From the NCBI GenBank assembly GCA_016208305.1, contig JACQYI010000061.1, forward strand, positions 62,001-126,000: DNA of 64,000 bases, written 5' to 3'. The position numbers and the translations under genes were made by a program. The DNA comes from Oscillatoriophycideae cyanobacterium NC_groundwater_1537_Pr4_S-0.65um_50_18 (GTDB lineage Bacteria; Cyanobacteriota; Cyanobacteriia; Elainellales; Elainellaceae). The notes below the pieces were generated by a model that searched no databases, was not told the DNA's origin, and saw only the letters and a list, made by a program, of their open reading frames with translations. This document shows, in pieces, positions 1-7,317 of this stretch (position 1 is the first letter of the stretch; each line of letters opens with the position of its first letter).

Positions 1-293
1 GTGATGGCAATCTGGTTGTTTTCCTCAGTGCTGAGGGCACGCATGTCAAACTTAAATCCCAAATCTGCGATCGCCTTGTCTCGGATGTCATTAATCTGCG
101 ACACGCCCGTTCCAATCAAGCGCAGGGTGACATCTTTAGACTTACCCATGTTGACTTCTGGGCTGGCCGATGGATTGCCTGGGGTGCCGGGAGCTGAGGA
201 GGTGGTGCTAGACGAAGCGCATCGCGTAGCAGCAAATGCTGCACCCGCAGCCAACCCGGTTCTGATGATTTGACGACGAGAAATTTTAGCCAT
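1..293 (-). CDS. ABC transporter substrate-binding protein, N-terminal part (window edge)
   Basis: The minus strand is open from an ATG at 293 to the left window edge, giving 97 residues without a stop. The product starts MAKISRRQIIRTGLAAGAAF. This is a twin-arginine signal (SRRQII followed by a hydrophobic Ala/Gly stretch), then a Ser/Thr/Pro-rich linker and the start of a mature domain (DVTLRLIGTGVSQIND). A cysteine at residue 25 could be a lipid attachment site, but the lipobox is poor. It lies 220 bp downstream of the PotA-like ATPase on the same strand, so a periplasmic solute-binding subunit of that transporter (spermidine/putrescine or opine type) is the likely role. The ligand cannot be read from this fragment. 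Confidence 0.7.
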   Translation of the reverse strand, partial: MAKISRRQIIRTGLAAGAAFAATRCASSSTTSSAPGTPGNPSASPEVNMGKSKDVTLRLIGTGVSQINDIRDKAIADLGFKFDMRALSTEENNQIAI

Positions 294-513
294 AGTGGGG
301 GTGAATTCGTTGTTTAGGTGAGTTATTTAAGGGGAGCGTTCAAAAGACAAGCCTAGAACATGACCCCCATTCAGTTAAACGTTGCTGGGTTGAGCGCCAG
401 AGGAGCCAACCTGTGAAGCGAACCCGTAGAGTAAACCTAGGGTCTGCTCTTTTGATTTGCAGGATACACTGAAAATCAAGAACGACTGGGTCGAGCATTT
501 GGGGTCGGGTAAT

Positions 514-1701
514 TTAATGTGATAGAAAAACACATTCATCGACTGCCCAAGTCAAGGTAACGAGCTGCCCTTCAGGAACCGCTTGATTGACCCATTCAGA
601 GCTGCGCACCTTATAGGTAATTTCTTGCCCTGTCGCTTCCACCATCAGCGAAACCCGCGTGATGTACCCTGTAAACTCGATCGCCGTAATCCTGGCTGTG
701 AGCTGATTCGGAGCCGTTGGATCGGCAGGAGGATAGGGGAGCATGTCCATAGAATCGCTCCGCACGCAGCAGCCCGCTTCCATGCCTGTATCAGCCGCCA
801 GACCCCGGCAAAAGAAGGTACCAATTCCTTCTACTTCCAGACGGATCACTGCACCTTGTTCATCCAGCGCCACACCGCTCACTTTACCTGAAAAGATATT
901 GTTGTCTCCGACAAATCGCGCTACAAATCGGGAGGCTGGTGTTCTGAAGATGTCTGCGGGCGCTCCAATCTGGTCGATGCGGCCGTTATCCATGACGACA
1001 ATCTGATCGGATAGAGAAAAAGCCTCATCCTGTCCGTGGGTGACTTGAATGAAGGTCATGCCAAACTGCTTTTGCAACCGCCGCAGTTCACCTCTGGTTT
1101 TTACCCGCAGGTTTTCATCTAGAGCGCTGAGCGGCTCATCTAGCAGCAGCACTTGGGGTCGCGTCACCAAGGCTCTGGCTAGAGCGGCTCTTTGCTGTTG
1201 CCCACCGCTGAGCTTAGCAGGCTTGCGATCGGCAAACTGGCTCAATCCCACAATTTCAATCATTTCATTCACCCGCTGACTGCGCTCGGCGGGCGGCACA
1301 TTTCGCATTTTCAACCCAAACTCTACGTTTTCCCAGACCGATTTATGAGGAAACAGGGCATAGCTCTGAAACATCATGGCAGAGTTGCGCTTGGCGGGGG
1401 GTAGGTCATTTACCCGGCGATCGCCAATCAGCAGATCACCACTCGTAATGTCCTCATGCCCTGCAATCATGCGCAGGGTGGTGGTTTTGCCGCAGCCGCT
1501 CGGCCCCAGTAAACAGGTGTAAGATCCAGGCGGAATGTCCAGATTGATATCTTTGACGGCTACGAACGAGCCATATTTTTTCGTTACCGATCGCAGCGTC
1601 ACCCCAGAACTTTGAGCCGCTAACTCTTGCTGAAGCTTGCTTTCGGCAGACTCTTGAGCCAATGTCACACCTGGAGAAGAAGTAGAGACGGGTGAATTCA
1701 T
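514..1701 (-). CDS. PotA-like ABC transporter ATP-binding protein
   Basis: This 395-residue protein is a complete ATPase of the spermidine/putrescine-iron importer class. It has a Walker A motif GPSGCGKT (residues 66-73), Q-loop MMFQSYALFP, signature LSGGQQQRAALARAL, Walker B VLLLDEPLSALD and H-loop VTHGQDEA. The last 120 residues or so match a TOBE regulatory domain. A low-complexity N-terminal extension of about 30 residues precedes the domain, longer than usual. It would energise uptake together with the binding protein downstream at 1-293; permease genes are presumably beyond the left edge. It lies about 250 bp downstream of the M20 hydrolase on the same strand, suggesting import of a ureide, carbamoyl compound or polyamine. 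The substrate is inference. Confidence 0.93.
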   Translation of the reverse strand: MNSPVSTSSPGVTLAQESAESKLQQELAAQSSGVTLRSVTKKYGSFVAVKDINLDIPPGSYTCLLGPSGCGKTTTLRMIAGHEDITSGDLLIGDRRVNDLPPAKRNSAMMFQSYALFPHKSVWENVEFGLKMRNVPPAERSQRVNEMIEIVGLSQFADRKPAKLSGGQQQRAALARALVTRPQVLLLDEPLSALDENLRVKTRGELRRLQKQFGMTFIQVTHGQDEAFSLSDQIVVMDNGRIDQIGAPADIFRTPASRFVARFVGDNNIFSGKVSGVALDEQGAVIRLEVEGIGTFFCRGLAADTGMEAGCCVRSDSMDMLPYPPADPTAPNQLTARITAIEFTGYITRVSLMVEATGQEITYKVRSSEWVNQAVPEGQLVTLTWAVDECVFLSH

Positions 1702-1952
1702 AGATTTAGAAGGTGGGATGAGAGTACTTCAAAGTAATCTGGACGCTTAAATCCGATAGCTACACTCCAAAACACTGGGGCTAACTGCTTTGAGAGGTTG
1801 TACGCTGTAACCTTACATAGACCTGGCATATGCAGATTGTATGCAAAGATACACAAGGGATGCGATTGTGACAAAAACTTTATCTCCCTGTCAGTATTAG
1901 CTGAGACACCTGATCTCTGAATACAATTTCATGACCAACGCATAAAAATTTC

Positions 1953-3191
1953 TTAATAAATCTCATCTAGCTGTAACAATGTGTGAAGCAAGACGTTCGC
2001 ACCTTGGGTACATTGCTCAGGCGATGTATATTCCTCGCCAGAGTGGCTTAGCCCGTTTTGGCTAGGAACAAAAATCATTCCCATATCTGTAATCCGTCCG
2101 ATCTCCAAGGAGTCATGTCCGGCACGACTAGGCATGGCGACATGGCCTAATCCCAATTCTTGGGCAACTTGAGCGATCGAAGACTGAACGGGCAGAGCCG
2201 ATAAGGTAGGTTCAACGCACAGGAGGGGCTTCAGCTCAATCTGGGTATCGGTTGCTGTGGCGATCGTTTTGATCTCGCGCTGGAGCTGCTCTAGCATTTC
2301 AGACAAGCAAGCTTGCGACAAATCCCGCATGTCCACAGTCAACTCAACTTGACCGGGTACGATGTTGACGGCATTGGGCGCTACTGTGAGATAGCCAACC
2401 GTAGCGACGGGCTGACTAGGCATGCTGAGCGCTATTTCTTGAACTGCCAAAACAATTTGCGCCGCCGCAACTAGAGCATCCTGCCGCATATCCATAGGTG
2501 TAGTGCCTGCATGATTGGCTTGTCCTTGAATGGAAATTGCCTTGCGCAGCATGCCCACGACACCCTGCACGACTCCAATCTCTTTGCCTGCACTCTCCAA
2601 AACTGCACCCTGTTCTACATGCAGCTCCACAAAGGCTGCCATGTCAGCACGAGTGCGCCGAGCCGTTTCTAGCTCGTCCCAGTTGCCGCCGATGATTTCC
2701 AAACAGTCTTCGATAGAGCCTGCCGCTTTGGGTTTGTATTCATGGGGCAACTGCTTTGCCGTTCCGGCCATCGCTTGACAGCCAATCATCGTATTTTCCT
2801 CATCTGTAAATACGATGACCTCAAGGGGATGCTTAAGACGCATCTTGCTCTCTCGAAGCGATCGCACCACTTCGATCCCAGCTAAAACTCCTAGCACGCC
2901 GTCATACTTGCCCCCAGAAGGCACAGTGTCGATGTGCGATCCGGTTGCGAGAGCAGGTGCTTCTTCTATTTGTCCTTCGTACCGTCCGATCAAGTTCCCG
3001 GCTGCATCTGTCCGCACCGTCATGCCTGCCTCGACCATCCACTGCTGTACCAAGTAACGAGCCTGCAAAATTTCGGGCGTAAAAGCAAGGCGACAGATTT
3101 CGCCATTTGGCATTCGTCCGATTTTGGCAAGGCGATTAATGCTCGCATTGAGGCGATCGCCATTGACCGTTAACTTAGAAAGAACTGCCAT
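1953..3191 (-). CDS. M20-family amidohydrolase (allantoate amidohydrolase / N-carbamoyl-L-amino acid hydrolase type)
   Basis: The product is a 412-residue metal-dependent hydrolase of the Zn-dependent M20 ureidase branch. Metal-site motifs are visible: GSHIDTVPSGG with KYDG (residues 84-98), TDEEN (129-133), ELHVEQG, NHAGTTPMDMRQDA for the dimer-lid substrate site, and a C-terminal HSGEEYTS. The ORF opens further upstream at a TTG, but the ATG at 3191 has a GGGAG Shine-Dalgarno just ahead and is the better start. Family members release ammonia from allantoate, ureidoglycine, beta-ureidopropionate or N-carbamoyl amino acids; these cannot be separated by eye. Followed on the same strand by an ABC ATPase and binding protein, so a scavenging operon is plausible. 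Confidence 0.88.
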   Translation of the reverse strand: MAVLSKLTVNGDRLNASINRLAKIGRMPNGEICRLAFTPEILQARYLVQQWMVEAGMTVRTDAAGNLIGRYEGQIEEAPALATGSHIDTVPSGGKYDGVLGVLAGIEVVRSLRESKMRLKHPLEVIVFTDEENTMIGCQAMAGTAKQLPHEYKPKAAGSIEDCLEIIGGNWDELETARRTRADMAAFVELHVEQGAVLESAGKEIGVVQGVVGMLRKAISIQGQANHAGTTPMDMRQDALVAAAQIVLAVQEIALSMPSQPVATVGYLTVAPNAVNIVPGQVELTVDMRDLSQACLSEMLEQLQREIKTIATATDTQIELKPLLCVEPTLSALPVQSSIAQVAQELGLGHVAMPSRAGHDSLEIGRITDMGMIFVPSQNGLSHSGEEYTSPEQCTQGANVLLHTLLQLDEIY

Positions 3192-3544
3192 ACTTTGCTC
3201 CCTCAAGATCGTTCTAAATTGGATGATACGAACGCTATGCCCACTCAGCCGATTTCACCGCTTTCTTGTTAGTCAGCCCTGCAATAAGCTCAGTATCATG
3301 TGCCTACAGCGTAGGAACAGTATCGCAACTGGCATTTCGGCGTAACGCCTCCGAACTTGTCGCATGTGTGGGCTTATTGTTGTGATTTTGCCTAAGGGTT
3401 GCTATCAGATTCCACCAACTTGTATACTGTATACATTAGCAGAAATGTAAGTTGTATCCAGTTACACTGTTTCACTCAAATTGCTAGTTCAATCTGATTT
3501 TGTGCAACTCACAAATCGATTTGAAACTTGTCTACAATCCCTAA

Positions 3545-3880
3545 GAGGATGTTTGAAAAGTCCAACTATGAGTAGCAAAACGTTTCAGATCCCCCCAAAT
3601 CCCCCTTTTTAAGGGGGACTTTGAATTCATTTCCCCCCCCTTTTTAAGCTACCGTGTACACACATTTCGGATAAGGTATCCAAGTGCTGCAAGATCCCCC
3701 TAAATCCCCCTTAAAAAGGGGGACTTTGAGTCCGGTTCCCCCCTTTTTAAGGGGGGTTAGGGGGGATCAAACCCAGTTGACTCTGCATCAGAGGACTTAT
3801 GTGTACACGGTTGCCTTTTTAAGGGGGCAGGGGGGATCAACAGGAGCCTAAAATCACAGCCGACCACTTTTCAAACATCC
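3545..3880. repeat. MITE-like element, copy 1, interrupted by another element
   Basis: The ends are inverted repeats: GGATGTTTGAAAAGT at 3547-3561 and its complement ACTTTTCAAACATCC at 3866-3880. Inside are facing runs of the type GATCCCCC/AAATCCCCC and AAGGGGG that would fold into a long hairpin. A second copy with the same left and right ends lies at 33884-34063. No transposase is encoded, so this is a non-autonomous element. CTAAGA occurs at both flanks (3541-3546 and 3882-3887), a possible but imperfect target duplication. Confidence 0.75.
3648..3814. repeat. Nested MITE-like element with 8-bp target duplication
   Basis: This is a 167-bp insertion inside the element at 3545-3880. It begins GCTACCGTGTACACA and ends TGTGTACACGGTTGC, inverted repeats with one mismatch. 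It is bracketed by CTTTTTAA at 3640-3647 and again at 3815-3822, an exact 8-bp duplication. The other genomic copy of the host element (33884-34063) has CTTTTTAA once at 33995-34002, so the unoccupied site is visible in the same window. Its interior is another CCCCC/GGGGG palindrome. No ORF is present. Confidence 0.8.
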
Positions 3881-3918
3881 ACTAAGACTTGAATAGGACT
3901 TATAGCTTGAATAAGACT

Positions 3919-3973
3919 TATAGCTGTAGCCACCCAAACCTTCCCTGTCGTAGCCTTGCGGTCTACAGCTATA
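3919..3973. other. Inverted repeat upstream of the GGCT-like gene
   Basis: TATAGCTGTAG at 3919-3929 is the exact complement of CTACAGCTATA at 3963-3973, with 33 bases between. It lies about 105 bp before the start of the gene at 4079. It could be an operator or a leader RNA stem. Nothing in the sequence decides this. Confidence 0.35.
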
Positions 3974-4078
3974 TCTACGGCTATTAAAGGTATGCCTGAG
4001 AGTGACTTGATGTGAGACTCACGGATGCACCCAGAAAACCAAAACCAGAACTAAGCCTGAAAGAAGTGTAAAATTCCA

Positions 4079-4483
4079 ATGACTCAAGCAGCAATTTCAA
4101 CCATGACGCATGTATTCATCTGTGGCTCTGCTCTACGAGGTCAGCCCGATCACCAGAACCTTCAGTCTGCCATCTTTATTCGTCCTACCCAAACCCAGCC
4201 GCTCTACCGCTTGCATTCGGCTCAAAACGGTTGGCATCCTGCTATTTACCAGGTTGAAACAGGCGGCATTTCTATTCCTGGCGAACTTTACGAACTCACG
4301 GCAGAGCAGTATGACTACTTGGTTTCTACTGAACCCCCCCACATGTACCCGGCCGAGGTTGTCTTAGAAAATGGCGAAACTGCAACAGCCATGCTCTATC
4401 CGCAAGAACTCGTAGAACAGCACAACTGGGAAGATATTTCTCACTATGGCGGTTGGGTTGCCTATAAGCAGGCCGCCAAGTAG
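4079..4483 (+). CDS. Gamma-glutamylcyclotransferase-like (AIG2/allophanate hydrolase C-terminal type) protein
   Basis: A 134-residue protein. It contains FICGSALRGQPDHQNL near the N-terminus, which matches the phosphate-binding YGSLRxG-type loop of the GGCT/AIG2 fold. It continues with GISIPGELYELTAEQYDYLVSTEPPHMYP, typical of the small cyclotransferase-like domain that also forms the C-terminal part of allophanate hydrolases. The start could be ATG 4079 or ATG 4103 (MTHVFICG); neither has a clear Shine-Dalgarno. Enzymatic activity is not assured. The nearby M20 ureidase and an amidase make a role in small-amide metabolism tempting, but that is inference. Confidence 0.7.
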   Translation: MTQAAISTMTHVFICGSALRGQPDHQNLQSAIFIRPTQTQPLYRLHSAQNGWHPAIYQVETGGISIPGELYELTAEQYDYLVSTEPPHMYPAEVVLENGETATAMLYPQELVEQHNWEDISHYGGWVAYKQAAK

Positions 4484-4586
4484 CAGCATGAGGCGATCGC
4501 CAATGAGGGATTTGCGACCTGCACACCAATTCCTAAAGCATGGGATTTTTGGTCTGAATACTTTAGGTTTAGCGTGAGATTTAAAG

Positions 4587-4627
4587 ACGTGAATTGTTGC
4601 ACAGCTCAGCTGTGCAACAATTCACGT
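4587..4627. terminator. Perfect 20-bp inverted repeat, likely bidirectional terminator
   Basis: Arms at 4587-4606 and 4608-4627 are exact complements around a single C (arm sequence ACGTGAATTGTTGCACAGCT). It lies between convergent genes (plus gene ending 4483, ssb ending 4662), the right place for a shared terminator. There is no U-run, so it may act by structure alone. Confidence 0.6.
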
Positions 4628-4661
4628 AGGGGATTGAAGAAATTGTTTTGCAGACTGCGAT

Positions 4662-5099
4662 CTAGACCGATATCAGCGCTTTCTCTTCTGTCGATTCAGG
4701 ACTAGAAGCGTCATGCTCCACGGCGTTCAGGGTGCGATCGCTTTCTCCCTCTTCATCTACGTGCCGCACAATATCTAAGTCAATGTCCAGGACGGTCATT
4801 TCCATTCCCGCCTTAGGAACGTTGCCGTTGCTGGAAATATAAGGATTGGGTTCAACATTTCCGGTACAGATGATGAGCGAACCTTTCTTCAGAAACGGCA
4901 GCTTACGCCAAGCATAAGACTTTTCCCAGATGTTCAACCGAACGGTAAAGGATTCTTCGCGATTGCGCACTTTTTGAACGTATAGCGTTGCGGTTGCCAC
5001 TTTAGCAGTGTCTCCATCGCGCAGTTCAACGGTTTTAATTTGAGCATCTGCTGCCAGATTGCCGCTCACAATCCACTTATTTAAGCCAGCACTTGCCAT
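4662..5099 (-). CDS. ssb: Single-stranded DNA-binding protein
   Basis: The 145-residue product starts MASAGLNKWIVSGNLAADAQ and continues with the OB-fold strands of an SSB (KVATATLYVQKVRN, FTVRLNIWEKSYAWRKLPFLKKGSLIICTGNV). It ends in an acidic Ser/Glu tail, although the classical DDDIPF tip is absent. An upstream reading-frame extension to 5183 looks non-coding, and a GGGGG Shine-Dalgarno sits just before the ATG at 5099, which fixes the start. It would bind ssDNA in replication or repair. Cyanobacteria often carry a second, shorter SSB, and this could be that accessory paralogue. Confidence 0.85.
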   Translation of the reverse strand: MASAGLNKWIVSGNLAADAQIKTVELRDGDTAKVATATLYVQKVRNREESFTVRLNIWEKSYAWRKLPFLKKGSLIICTGNVEPNPYISSNGNVPKAGMEMTVLDIDLDIVRHVDEEGESDRTLNAVEHDASSPESTEEKALISV

Positions 5100-5266
5100 A
5101 GATAGTGACCCCCGATATGTAAATTCTTGAGTAAATTGAATATCTCTAAGATTCCCCAAATGGCTAGGCGAAAAACAAAGCAACCCAAAATTGTGAAAAA
5201 TTACAGATGACGCATTCAGAGCGCAACTGATACATTTTTCTATGGATAAAATTTTCTATTTCTTTC

Positions 5267-5920
5267 ATGACCACAGCGAGTGAATCTGCGTTTGGGGAAC
5301 CTCTAAACCCCCTAAATGCACAAGCCTCTTTACCTTACGCAGCCATCCGTCATCAGATTCAACCGGGCGATGTCTTTGCCTTTTCTGGGACAGACTTTCC
5401 TTCGCAAGTCGTTAAACTAGCGACTCAATCTCCCTATGTGCATGTCGCGATCGTCTTTTCAACGGCTCATGGCGATCGCGGCGAAGATTCCATTCTGATT
5501 GCCGAGTCGCATATCGATCGGAGTCTGCCTAGCCGTGGCACAGGAAAACCCATTCGCGGCGCACAGTTTCAGTGGCTCTCTGAACGCCTGATTGCTTGCT
5601 GTGCTCCGGTCTGGTGGGCGGCTCTCAAAACGCCTTTGACTCTGGCTCAAACGGCACGCATGCAATCCTGGCTCAAAGAGATCGAGCAGCAGCAAGTTCC
5701 CTATGATTTTGTGCAAGCGATCGAAGTCGGGTTTACAGCTCTGATCTGTGCTGAATTTAGAAACTCGCCCGATTACTCTGCGCTCTTCTGTTCAGAACTT
5801 GTTACCTATGCGTTACAGCGGGCAGGTGTCCTTGATGAAACGCTGACCCCTGCTGATCAACTTCCGGCTGATGTCATGCAATTTCCGTGTTTTAATCAGC
5901 CCATCCTGATTCAGCCGTAG
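5267..5920 (+). CDS. Permuted papain-like (YiiX/YaeF, NlpC/P60 superfamily) amidase
   Basis: A 217-residue protein with the layout of the circularly permuted NlpC/P60 fold. IQPGDVFAFSG (31-41) is the opening strand, SPYVHVAIVF (55-64) carries the catalytic-type His59, a YDF motif follows (146-148), and LFCSELV (173-179) carries the Cys175 nucleophile. No signal peptide is seen, so it is probably cytoplasmic. Family members cleave peptide, lipid or wall-derived amide bonds; the substrate is unknown. It is divergent from ssb (about 170 bp shared upstream region) and convergent with the small gene at 6095. Confidence 0.8.
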   Translation: MTTASESAFGEPLNPLNAQASLPYAAIRHQIQPGDVFAFSGTDFPSQVVKLATQSPYVHVAIVFSTAHGDRGEDSILIAESHIDRSLPSRGTGKPIRGAQFQWLSERLIACCAPVWWAALKTPLTLAQTARMQSWLKEIEQQQVPYDFVQAIEVGFTALICAEFRNSPDYSALFCSELVTYALQRAGVLDETLTPADQLPADVMQFPCFNQPILIQP

Positions 5921-6000
5921 GGCTAATTTTTCCACTGTGCTTTAGCCGTACCGTTATTGCCTCACTTTATGGCAAATTAGCAGGATCAGTAAAGCGCAAA

Positions 6001-6034
6001 TTAGGGTTTTGTGGCGCGCGCCACAAAACCCTAA
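6001..6034. terminator. Perfect palindrome, likely bidirectional terminator
   Basis: The 17-nt arm TTAGGGTTTTGTGGCGC (6001-6017) is immediately followed by its exact complement (6018-6034), with no spacer. It sits between convergent genes ending at 5920 (plus) and 6095 (minus). Confidence 0.6.
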
Positions 6035-6094
6035 AGGCTGGATTTGAGAAAAAATTAGGAGGACTTTGCGATTTACTGAGGATGGGCAAAGGGA

Positions 6095-6346
6095 TTAGAG
6101 ACTGACGATGAACTCGTCTAAATTCAAAAGAATTTCGCCATGATCAGGTACCCAGCCTAGCCATTCATGCTCTGACACCTGGCAGAGCAGCCAAGCTTCA
6201 TCAAAGCTAAAAGCAGTCGGAGGATTAATGAGCTTGACCCAGGTAGAAGGAGCTACCTGATCTGAAGCGGGATGGCGTGAGGGAAGGCTTTCCCAGGTGT
6301 AAGCGTTGGTTGCTTGACCCAAACGAGTGTCAAATTCTAGTTTCAT
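6095..6346 (-). CDS. Hypothetical protein, 83 residues
   Basis: The ORF starts at ATG 6346 (MKLEFDTRLGQATNAYTWES) and encodes an acidic, Trp-rich soluble protein with a patterned C-terminal half (WLLCQVSEHEWLGWVPDHGE, then ILLNLDEF). I do not recognise the family. Balanced composition, a convergent partner and a palindromic terminator just beyond its stop support a real gene. Confidence 0.55.
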   Translation of the reverse strand: MKLEFDTRLGQATNAYTWESLPSRHPASDQVAPSTWVKLINPPTAFSFDEAWLLCQVSEHEWLGWVPDHGEILLNLDEFIVSL

Positions 6347-6790
6347 AACCTATTCCTGTGGGCTCAGATTTTTTTGCAGCGAAGTAGCCTATTGAAAATC
6401 CGTTTTCTCTTTACGTGTTTTTCTCTTTAAGTAAGGTGAGCATAGCTTCCTGACCTAAAGATCATTTCCTTACCCAGATCCATTCAGAGGTTCATTAGCC
6501 CCTGTGATCCGTCCAATGCGATCGCGATTTCCGGATAGGTTTGTATCGCAAAGAAGTGTAGAAACTCTACGACTCTGCGTTCAAAGCAAAGGCTAAAAAT
6601 TCAGTTCTGTAGTTTATGATACAAAAAAATGATGGCGGCGTGTGGGTTTGTTTTAGAACTTTACAAGCTTAGAACTTTGTAAACGGCTCAATCGCTTAAC
6701 TGCTGGAGCAGGGCGCAACCCCTATGCGATCGCTCCCTTTTGTAACGTATTCTCGTAAGGCAGGATATCGCCAAAAGAGCAACTCGTTCT
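6347..6790. other. Intergenic region, nothing recognised
   Basis: This 444-bp stretch lies between two divergent genes and must carry their promoters. No ORF, strong hairpin or repeat family stands out; there are scattered HIP1 cores. Confidence 0.4.
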
Positions 6791-7237
6791 ATGCCAAAAC
6801 TTCAAGCGGTTCAGATTGACGACGATACGATTATCTATATTGAAGCGGAAGATGATATCCAGGTGCCCACCGTTGTGGAGGAGCCGCAAGAGGTGCAGCG
6901 TGGGGGCGGCAAAGGCTGGGACTCGAATAGTGTGGTGCAAATGGCTCGTAGCTTTGAACAGATTCAAAGCACGATTAAGGTCTACACCAAATATACGCTC
7001 AACGCCTTTAGGGATGCGGCCTTAGCCGATGTTCAGAAGGTGACGCTAGAGTTTGGGGTCAATGTCGGTGGCGAAACTGGAATGCCTTATATTGCCAAGG
7101 GAACCGTGGGCTGCAATGTCAAAATTACGGTGGAATGCGCTTTTCCGCAGCGGCAGCGTTCGCCTCAGCCCGGAATGCCTACGGGAATGCCGCCTGGAGT
7201 GCCGCCCCGCCCGACCAATCCATCATCTGGCGGATGA
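6791..7237 (+). CDS. Trypco1-type (CU044_2847 family) domain protein
   Basis: A 148-residue soluble protein. The core (residues 1-120) has the arrangement of the trypsin-co-occurring domain: an N-terminal strand pair (VQIDDDTIIYIEAE), a Ser/Gln helix, then VTLEFGVNVGGETGMPYIAKG and VGCNVKITVEC. It ends in a Pro/Gly/Met-rich tail (PTGMPPGVPPRP). The family is known mainly beside trypsin-like proteases and other predicted biological-conflict effectors in actinobacteria and cyanobacteria. Here no protease is adjacent; the next gene, about 80 bp downstream, is an amidase. The biochemical role of the domain is unknown. Confidence 0.75.
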   Translation: MPKLQAVQIDDDTIIYIEAEDDIQVPTVVEEPQEVQRGGGKGWDSNSVVQMARSFEQIQSTIKVYTKYTLNAFRDAALADVQKVTLEFGVNVGGETGMPYIAKGTVGCNVKITVECAFPQRQRSPQPGMPTGMPPGVPPRPTNPSSGG

Positions 7238-7317
7238 GAAATAGATAGACTAATGATTTGCTGCTAGAGTCTATGAAATTTTAGATCCTGAATTTGCGAT
7301 CGCCCAAGGAATCCCTC

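Larger units (their letters stand above)
3192..4078. other. Gene-free stretch dominated by repeats
   Basis: No credible gene lies between the M20 hydrolase and the next plus-strand gene. The region holds the likely promoter of the M20 unit (3192-3540), a composite MITE-like insertion (3545-3880) and an 11-bp inverted repeat (3919-3973) preceded by near-tandem copies of a GACTTATAGCTTGAATA-like segment (about 3887-3925). Confidence 0.6.

Noticed and set aside
1..273. Plus-strand ORF at the left edge
   Set aside because: The minus strand reads a Tat signal peptide and mature binding-protein start in the same bases, which explains the openness.
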